Assembly: GCA_910586955.1 (NCBI GenBank)
Contig: CAJUMM010000055.1
Span: 1 to 17,752, forward strand
DNA from: an uncultured Lachnospiraceae bacterium
GTDB taxonomy: Bacteria > Bacillota > Clostridia > Lachnospirales > Lachnospiraceae
DNA: 17,752 bases
Reading direction: 5' to 3'
Both the position numbers and the translations under genes were made by a program. Below the pieces are notes generated by a model. The model saw only the letters and a list, made by a program, of their open reading frames with translations. It made no database searches and was not told the DNA's origin. Below, piece by piece: positions 12,972 through 17,752 of this stretch (position 1 is the first letter of the stretch; every line of letters begins with the position of its first letter).

Positions 12972-13661
12972 TTATGCGGCGGCTTTCGTTTCCCTGCCGT
13001 CTTCCGGTGAAAGATTCTCCGGTTCGGAATCTCCTTTCGTAACCGTGCGGGTGGTTCCGCCGGATACAAATACCCGGCCGCATTCCGGACAGATATCCGT
13101 GTGGAGGGTTACGCTCTGGCTTACCACCTTGCGGTCCTCCTGAAGGGCTTTGGACTGTTCATGGGCCACATGCTCCATCTCATGGCCCCGGACGGCGGAA
13201 GCTGCCGTGTCCGGATCAATCCGGGTGGGGGTCTGATAGGAGACGCTGGGATCGTCGGAGCCGTCCTGGTATTTGCGCTTCTCACAGGTTTCGCAGGTGC
13301 CCTCTTCGTTAGCTTTTCGTATGCTGTCAACGCCGGAGGAGGTCCCGGATACCGGGGCGCTCTGGCCGGCGCTTACATATTGAATGCGCATCCGCACAGC
13401 CTGCTCTGCCAGATAGCTCCTTCCCCATGCAGTCATATCGGTTACCTGGGCCCTGGAGGCGTCAGAATTGACGGCCAGAGCCGGAACCACGGGCTGGACC
13501 GGAGTTTCCGGGTCCGCAGCACGGTGAATCCCCAAGGACGCCGAAGAGGTTTTGGCAGCCGGGGCTTCCTGTACCTGTCCTCCTGCCTGTCCCTGGGGAC
13601 GGAAGGAGCGGTAGATATTATAATAGGTATAAGTATTCAGACTTGAAACCGGACTTATCAT
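12972..13661 (-). CDS. Uncharacterised protein with HExxH and two CxxC motifs (putative metalloprotease-like)
   Basis: A 229-residue protein that I do not assign with certainty. There is no signal peptide or membrane helix. Residues 1-115 are low in complexity (Ala, Gln, Pro, Ser). The conserved-looking part runs from C123-E-T-C126 through H160-E-M-E-H164, a zincin-type HExxH, followed by VAHEQ, to C191-P-E-C194. The arrangement recalls the SprA-related putative metalloprotease family, which also carries an HE..H motif near the end; that link is tentative. The HExxH could bind zinc, and the four cysteines could form a zinc knuckle. ATG 13661 has AGGTG 6 nt upstream; an in-frame start at 13784 would cross the promoter. 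It is divergent from the NlpC/P60 gene and has its own terminator. Confidence 0.75.
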   Translation of the reverse strand: MISPVSSLNTYTYYNIYRSFRPQGQAGGQVQEAPAAKTSSASLGIHRAADPETPVQPVVPALAVNSDASRAQVTDMTAWGRSYLAEQAVRMRIQYVSAGQSAPVSGTSSGVDSIRKANEEGTCETCEKRKYQDGSDDPSVSYQTPTRIDPDTAASAVRGHEMEHVAHEQSKALQEDRKVVSQSVTLHTDICPECGRVFVSGGTTRTVTKGDSEPENLSPEDGRETKAAA

Positions 13662-13697
13662 AATACACCTCAAAAAAATAAAAGTTTGGATAAATTT

Positions 13698-13726
13698 ATT
13701 ATAGCAGAGATTTCCAGAAAGGCAAA
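13698..13726 (-). promoter_or_regulatory. Possible promoter for the HExxH-protein gene
   Basis: A perfect TATAAT (13698-13703, minus strand) has a poor -35, either TTTGCC at 17 bp or TTGCCT at 16 bp. The leader would be about 30 nt. Confidence 0.5.
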
Positions 13727-13751
13727 GGCAAAATTTTCTGCCGGCAGAAGG

Positions 13752-13780
13752 TTGACAAATAGTAATCACCCTGTTATAAT
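13752..13780 (+). promoter_or_regulatory. Consensus promoter for the NlpC/P60 gene
   Basis: TTGACA (13752-13757) and TATAAT (13775-13780) with a 17-bp spacer are a perfect sigma-A match. The spacer contains AATAGTAATCA, identical to one half of the perR operator. The leader is about 55 nt. Confidence 0.92.
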
Positions 13781-13841
13781 TCATTCATAAGTCTTAACAA
13801 TTTTGTAATAATTAGATGAGACTTTACGGAGGATAATGAAA

Positions 13842-14951
13842 ATGGGGAGTTACAAATTTGCAGCTCTGTGCTTGACAGGGGCGATTTGCTTTCAGCTGAA
13901 CGGCATGCAGGCAGAGGCCAGCAGCTTTTCGCATTTTGCAGATGAGGGAATCGCATCGGTCATGACAGAGGCCCGGGATGCGGATCCGCAGGTGGACGAG
14001 AAAATCGTAGAAGAGATGAACCCGTCCGAGTACGATGGAATCTGCATTGCACAGGTGGACAATTACGTAAATGTGAGAAGCATGCCCAGCGAGGACGGGG
14101 AGGTTCTTGGAAAGCTCTACAACGAATCTGCGGGAAGCGTAGAGGAGGAAGTGGACGGCTGGTTCAAGATTACTTCCGGAAGCGTAACGGGATATGTGAA
14201 AAAAGAATATGTGGTAACAGGAGATGACGCCGAGAATCTGGCTGAGGAAGTGGGAAGCCGGGTTGCAACGGTGGACACGGAGACCTTAAGGGTCAGAAGC
14301 GAGGCAGACGGTGAGTCCAGCATCCTGGGACTGATTGGACAGGATGAGGAATTGACCGTAACCGATGAGAAGGACGGCTGGGTAAAAGTATCCATTGAGG
14401 AAGGCGACGGCTGGGTATCCACGGATTATGTGCAGCTGAGAACCGATTTTGTCCAGGCCGAGTCCAAAGAAGAGGAAGAGGCCAGACTGGCGAAGGAAGA
14501 GGAAGCCAGGGAAGAAGGAAGGCGCAGAGCTCAGGCGGTAGAGGCTGCGGCAGCGGCGGAGAATCAGGAGAGTGCTCCGGCAGTGGTCGGAAACGGCGGC
14601 GGAAGCAGCAGCGGAAATGCAGTTGTAAACTATGCCGGCCAGTTTGTAGGGAATCCTTACGTGTACGGCGGTTCCAGCCTGACCAACGGAACGGACTGCT
14701 CCGGTTTCGTCATGAGTGTATATGCAAACTTTGGTGTGGGCCTGCCCCACTCCTCCAGCGCCATGAGGAACTGCGGATACGGCGTGAGCCTTGCAGAGGC
14801 ACAGCCGGGTGATATCATCTGCTACAGCGGCCATGTGGCCATCTACTGCGGAAATAATACCGTGGTACACGCCAGTACTCCGGCCACAGGAATCATCTAT
14901 ACCTCACCGGTAAATTACAACAATGTAATCTGTGTGAGAAGAATCTTCTAA
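13842..14951 (+). CDS. Secreted SH3b-SH3b-NlpC/P60 peptidoglycan hydrolase
   Basis: A 369-residue cell-wall endopeptidase. A signal peptide (about 1-26, cleavage after AEA) is followed by two bacterial SH3 domains (about 66-126 and 140-200) that bind the wall, a Glu/Arg/Ala-rich linker likely to be helical (about 206-242), a Gly/Ser spacer, and an NlpC/P60 domain (about 262-369). The catalytic residues are C286 (TDCSGF), H331 (SGHVAIY) and H343 (VVHAST). Such enzymes cut the gamma-D-Glu to diamino-acid bond in stem peptides. GGAGG at 13828-13832 is 9 nt before ATG 13842 but only 3 nt before ATG 13836, so I prefer 13842; the longer form adds two residues. It is monocistronic, with a consensus promoter and a strong terminator, so it is probably well expressed. 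Confidence 0.95.
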   Translation: MGSYKFAALCLTGAICFQLNGMQAEASSFSHFADEGIASVMTEARDADPQVDEKIVEEMNPSEYDGICIAQVDNYVNVRSMPSEDGEVLGKLYNESAGSVEEEVDGWFKITSGSVTGYVKKEYVVTGDDAENLAEEVGSRVATVDTETLRVRSEADGESSILGLIGQDEELTVTDEKDGWVKVSIEEGDGWVSTDYVQLRTDFVQAESKEEEEARLAKEEEAREEGRRRAQAVEAAAAAENQESAPAVVGNGGGSSSGNAVVNYAGQFVGNPYVYGGSSLTNGTDCSGFVMSVYANFGVGLPHSSSAMRNCGYGVSLAEAQPGDIICYSGHVAIYCGNNTVVHASTPATGIIYTSPVNYNNVICVRRIF

Positions 14952-14966
14952 ATATTAAGAGAGACC

Positions 14967-15008
14967 AAAACCCCCTGCATGGAGAGAAAAGACATGCAGG
15001 GGGTTTTT
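14967..15008 (+). terminator. Strong terminator after the NlpC/P60 gene
   Basis: CCCCCTGCATG (14971-14981) and CATGCAGGGGG (14993-15003) form an 11-bp stem with an 11-nt loop, preceded by AAAA and followed by TTTTT. Confidence 0.95.
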
Positions 15009-15440
15009 ATATGGTGCTTTGGCTGGGAAGATTTTCTGTCCTTGCAGATAATGTTAGGAATCGGTGCAAATTCCGAATTTATTCAGTCAATTCCGATTTG
15101 TTTTCAGACGGCCCTTTTGTCCAAACCAGTGAGAAAAAGATCCATATAAACATTTTGCACAAATTTTTCTTAGATTATAAAGATTTTGAATTTGTGCAGA
15201 AAAAGAGGAAAGAGAAGTTATCCACAATTTGGAGGGTGGAAAAACTGATAAAACCGAGTTATCAACGAAATTATCCACATTATCCACAATTTTTGAGGAA
15301 AAGTTTAAGGGTTTACATAGTAAATGAAAGAACGAGAGTTCTGTACAAAACTAATAAAACGAATTTTTTTCCATAAAAAGCGAAAAACCTTCTTGACAAG
15401 ATAAAAATCGAACTATGGACCAAATTGTCTGAAAATAATG
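15009..15440. other. AT-rich intergenic region between the NlpC/P60 gene and trmB
   Basis: About 430 bp without a convincing gene. A 121-codon frame (15011-15376) has no ribosome binding site, a Lys/Phe/Asn-rich composition and no recognisable motif. The region is clearly more AT-rich than the genes around it. It holds the DnaA-box cluster (15153-15288), a small hairpin AGAAC-GAGA-GTTCT (15329-15342) and a lone TTGACA (15394-15399) without a good -10. No strong terminator for trmB is visible here. Confidence 0.6.
15153..15288. other. Cluster of DnaA boxes
   Basis: Three perfect TTATCCACA boxes lie on the plus strand at 15218-15226, 15271-15279 and 15280-15288; the last two abut head to tail. 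Near matches are TTTTGCACA (15153-15161), TTCTGCACA on the minus strand (15193-15201) and TTATCAACG (15259-15267). AT-rich DNA flanks both sides. This could be an origin, or a DnaA-titrating or regulatory site; no dnaA, dnaN or rpmH gene is in the window. Confidence 0.8.
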
Positions 15441-16079
15441 TCAAGGAAGGGCGATGAGCTTGTAGATGGGATTTCCTTTTGCGGAAAATTTCTCCTCATA
15501 TTCCGTCATGACATTTCCTTCGTTCATTTCCGGATCCAAATGCAGATTTCGGGTGCAGCCGGCAAGCGTCCAGCCTGCGGCTTCCACGCTCTCCAGGGAA
15601 AAATCGAAAAGGGCCTCGTTGTCGGTCTTAAATTCCACCCGGCCTTTTCCGGCCAGGACAGTCCTGTAACGGTCCAGATATTCCCGGGAGGTCAGCCTTC
15701 TTCTGGCATGACGGTCCTTGGGCCAGGGATCCGAAAAATTCAGATAAATCCGTTCCGCCTCGCCTGGGGCAAAGACCTGTTCTATGTCTCCTGCGTCTAT
15801 GCAGAGAAAGAGAAGATTGGGAAGAGGTGCGGCTTCCATTTTCTGCAGGGCCCGGATAAGGACGCTGCTGTACCGTTCAATACCTACGTAGTTGATTCCG
15901 GGGTTTTGCTCCGCAAGGGTCATTAAAAAGCGCCCTTTCCCCATGCCGATTTCAATATGGATGGGGTTGGCATTTCCGAATAAGGTGTGCCAGTTTCCGG
16001 CCTGCCTCTCCGGTTCCTGTATCACATATCTGCTGGCAGCGACGGCTTCCCCGGCGCCTTTGATATTCCTGAGTCTCAC
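15441..16079 (-). CDS. trmB: tRNA (guanine-N7-)-methyltransferase
   Basis: A 212-residue SAM-dependent methyltransferase that makes m7G46 in the variable loop of tRNAs. The SAM-binding loop is IEIGMGKGRF near residues 43-52. The family signature NFSDPWPKDRHARRRLT follows in the middle of the protein, and TDNEALFDFS and TEYEEKF...GNPIYKL lie in the C-terminal half. The start is GTG 16079, giving VRLRNIKGA, the usual TrmB N-terminus; AGGAGA stands about 7 nt upstream. A longer frame from 16199 adds a hydrophobic stretch that is really the promoter region. It has its own promoter but no clear terminator, and is divergent from tRNA-Lys. Confidence 0.96.
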   Translation of the reverse strand: MRLRNIKGAGEAVAASRYVIQEPERQAGNWHTLFGNANPIHIEIGMGKGRFLMTLAEQNPGINYVGIERYSSVLIRALQKMEAAPLPNLLFLCIDAGDIEQVFAPGEAERIYLNFSDPWPKDRHARRRLTSREYLDRYRTVLAGKGRVEFKTDNEALFDFSLESVEAAGWTLAGCTRNLHLDPEMNEGNVMTEYEEKFSAKGNPIYKLIALP

Positions 16080-16107
16080 GCTTTGTCTCCTGTCTTTTTT
16101 TGATTTT

Positions 16108-16136
16108 ATTCTAAACAGAATCGAAAAAAAGATCAA
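16108..16136 (-). promoter_or_regulatory. Promoter for trmB
   Basis: On the minus strand TTGATC (16131-16136) and TAGAAT (16108-16113) are 17 bp apart, with an expected start near 16101. Confidence 0.55.
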
Positions 16137-16154
16137 GAAATATAAAAAAAGTAC

Positions 16155-16183
16155 TTGCATTTTATAAAAGAATGAATTATAAT
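16155..16183 (+). promoter_or_regulatory. Promoter for tRNA-Lys
   Basis: TTGCAT (16155-16160) and a perfect TATAAT (16178-16183) have a 17-bp spacer. The start near 16190 leaves a 5' leader of about 25 nt for RNase P to remove. Confidence 0.8.
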
Positions 16184-16214
16184 AACTCTTGCGTTGCAAA
16201 AGAAAATAACATAT

Positions 16215-16287
16215 GCGCGATTAGCTCAGCTGGCAGAGCACCTGACTCTTAATCAGGGTGTCCAGGGTTCGAACCCCTGATCGCGCA
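16215..16287 (+). tRNA. tRNA-Lys (anticodon CUU)
   Basis: A full cloverleaf: acceptor stem GCGCGAT/ATCGCGC, D-arm with AGCTCAG, anticodon stem CCTGA/TCAGG around CTCTTAA, and T-arm GGGTTCGAACCCC. The anticodon CUU reads AAG. The discriminator is A16287 and CCA is not encoded. Confidence 0.97.
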
Positions 16288-16293
16288 GGCAGG

Positions 16294-16338
16294 GCACTGG
16301 TTTTGCAGATTTTAAGCTGCGGGGTCGGTGCTTTTTTT
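16294..16338 (+). terminator. Terminator of tRNA-Lys, overlapping the convergent DUF885 gene
   Basis: GCACTG (16294-16299) pairs with CGGTGC (16326-16331), with an inner GCAG/CTGC stem, followed by seven T (16332-16338). The 3' half and T-run lie inside the last codons of the minus-strand gene. Confidence 0.75.
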
Positions 16339-17752
16339 ATTTCCGGAAATCCACTCCTGCAGGTAGCGCTCCAGGACGGGAAAGGGAGCAGGACCTGTAG
16401 AGAGGAGAAATTCGTGGAATTCCCTGGCCGAAAACCTTTGCCCAAGGGCTTCTTCCGCCTGCCTTCGCAGTTCCCGTATTTCCACGGCTCCCAGATAGTA
16501 TTTAAGGTAGTTGCCCGGATCCTGGAGGATAGCCTGATAGATGGTATGTACGGCCTCTGCGTCCCGGATTCCGTAGCGGGCGAAAAACCGGGCCGTATCC
16601 TGGGGAGTCCAGCCTTCGTAATGGATTCCCACGTCCGCCCTTGCGTGAAGGCCCAGGGAGACGGAAGAATTGGCGGAGAGAAGGGCCGCCGTATCCGGTT
16701 CCAGGGAAGTGTAGGAATAGGAAAGCCATTCCACATAGGTGGCCCATCCCTCCACGTAGCCTCCGAAATAGAACAGGCGCAGCACCGGATCCGGACTGCC
16801 GGAGTTTTCACAGACCGTCTGATACAGGTGGCCGGGGTAGCCCTCATGGGCCAGGGTAGTGAAAAGGGACAGCCCGTCATATCCGCCTGTCGGATTGATA
16901 TAAATCACATGATCATCCATGCGGTCCAGCGGCGGTGTCAGGTAAAAAGCCGGGCTTAGGTACTTTTCCAGGGAGGGATCCACGTATTTTACCTCACAGG
17001 AGACTGCGTCGAAAGCCGGAAAATCGGCCTCTATTTTTGTCTCCAGGGTTTTCAGTATATAGAGGGGATCCCAGGTGTCTATGGTCTGGGAGGCGGATGC
17101 CTGGAGGTCCGGATGAGCCTGGAGCAGGGCGGACATGGAAGAGAGGGTATCGGAGAGCTCCCTGTCCAGAAGGGTAATGATTTCCTCCATGGAATGTCCG
17201 GTGCCGGTGGTGCAGGACACCAGGGCCTCATAGTAATCCGCTCCCCGGTCATAGTAACAAAGGCCGTAGGGGTTCTTTCCGGTTCCTTTCAGATCTTCCA
17301 GCCCCCGGATCAGGGTTTCATAGGCAGGAATTACATGGCCGAAGACGGCGGCCCGGTTGGAATCTTCGTATGCCTGTTTCTGTTTCTCCGTGAGGAAATC
17401 CAGGGATTTCAGGCGCTGGTTAAAGGTAGTGAGGAGAAAATGCTCCCCGGGGGCGGCAATAAAATCCCGGCACTGGGCGATAACGGCGTCCGCTGTCTCG
17501 TCGGACATGAAGAAGCCGGCCCGGGCTCTCTCCTGTTCGTATGCTAAGAGGCTTTCATAGTAGGCGTCAATCTGGGAGAGAAGAGAGAGATAGTCCCGGA
17601 TATCCTGTTCCCGGTAGAAAGCGTACTCGGCCAGCAGTACGGGAAGCTGTGCCTGGGCCCCCAGGGAGGGGCTGAAGACTTCTTCGTAATAGGGAAAGGC
17701 AGACAGAGCCAGTTCCCTTGGAATCTGATCTTTCAGGATATCGTATGTAAGG
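16312..17752 (-). CDS. DUF885 family protein (metallopeptidase-like), 5' end outside the window
   Basis: The visible 480 codons are the C-terminal part of a DUF885 protein. The frame stays open from 17508 to the right edge; reading upstream gives LTYDILKDQIPREL, then PYYEEVFSPSLG and QLPVLLAEYAF, which fit this family, so the ATG at 17506-17508 is internal and not the start. The hallmark HEGYPGH (16848-16828), followed by EGWATYVEWLSY, looks like a zinc-peptidase site (HExxxGH plus a downstream Glu). DUF885 members are often secreted or lipoproteins; the N-terminus needed to judge that is missing. Its substrate is unknown. The stop TAA (16312-16314) lies inside the terminator of the convergent tRNA-Lys. 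No minus-strand terminator is visible after it. Confidence 0.88.
   Translation of the reverse strand, partial: LTYDILKDQIPRELALSAFPYYEEVFSPSLGAQAQLPVLLAEYAFYREQDIRDYLSLLSQIDAYYESLLAYEQERARAGFFMSDETADAVIAQCRDFIAAPGEHFLLTTFNQRLKSLDFLTEKQKQAYEDSNRAAVFGHVIPAYETLIRGLEDLKGTGKNPYGLCYYDRGADYYEALVSCTTGTGHSMEEIITLLDRELSDTLSSMSALLQAHPDLQASASQTIDTWDPLYILKTLETKIEADFPAFDAVSCEVKYVDPSLEKYLSPAFYLTPPLDRMDDHVIYINPTGGYDGLSLFTTLAHEGYPGHLYQTVCENSGSPDPVLRLFYFGGYVEGWATYVEWLSYSYTSLEPDTAALLSANSSVSLGLHARADVGIHYEGWTPQDTARFFARYGIRDAEAVHTIYQAILQDPGNYLKYYLGAVEIRELRRQAEEALGQRFSAREFHEFLLSTGPAPFPVLERYLQEWISGNKKSTDPAA

Noticed and set aside
15011..15376. 121-codon plus-strand frame in the AT-rich intergenic region
   Set aside because: It follows a terminator, lacks a ribosome binding site, covers the DnaA boxes and has composition expected from AT-rich noncoding DNA.
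15394..15422. TTGACA in the DnaA-box region as a plus-strand promoter
   Set aside because: The only -10 candidates are TATGGA at 15 bp and TGGACC at 17 bp, both poor, and it would drive only antisense RNA to trmB.

Overview
The window looks like chromosomal housekeeping DNA from a spore-forming, anaerobic Firmicute, most likely a Lachnospiraceae-type clostridium. Reasons: a T-box riboswitch in front of ileS, an eukaryote-like (type 2) IleRS, a SpoIID/SpoIIQ-like sporulation pair, rubredoxin-first rubrerythrin with a PerR-type regulator, strong AGGAGG-like ribosome binding sites, roughly balanced GC content, and tRNAs without encoded CCA. I see no insertion sequence, prophage, CRISPR array or other clear mobile element.

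Layout. 1-930: tRNA-Arg(CCU) on the minus strand, divergent from a YkgJ-type cysteine-cluster protein. 929-3064: a DacF-like D-Ala-D-Ala carboxypeptidase (minus), divergent from a complete T-box leader. 3065-8811: ileS and glgP head to tail, closed by two tandem terminators. 8812-10633: a sporulation pair, SpoIID-like then SpoIIQ-like, with a good sigma-F-type promoter in the end of the first gene. Both proteins lack residues needed for catalysis in their families. 10571-13661: five minus-strand genes (GIY-YIG nuclease-like, hemolysin III/PAQR, rubrerythrin, PerR, HExxH protein), most with their own promoter. 13752-15008: a secreted SH3b-SH3b-NlpC/P60 hydrolase with a consensus promoter and a strong terminator. 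15009-15440: a noncoding AT-rich stretch holding three perfect DnaA boxes. 15441-17752: trmB (minus), tRNA-Lys(CUU) (plus) and the 3' part of a DUF885 metallopeptidase-like gene that runs off the right edge.

How parts work together. Rubrerythrin and PerR form an oxidative-stress unit: both have a 19-bp 9-1-9 inverted repeat at the predicted transcription start, and the regulator keeps the PerR-type metal ligands including the Asp that separates PerR from Fur. IleRS synthesis should respond to uncharged tRNA-Ile, and glycogen phosphorylase may share that control by readthrough. Several products act on the cell wall (carboxypeptidase, SpoIID-like, LytM-like, NlpC/P60).

The most interesting points are the DnaA-box cluster away from any visible dnaA gene, the sporulation pair with paired loss of catalytic residues, the shared PerR-like operators, and two intrinsic terminators that lie inside the coding sequence of the convergent gene. 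I do not see a clearly new multi-gene defence or biosynthetic system. All function calls rest on reading motifs by eye, without database searches.
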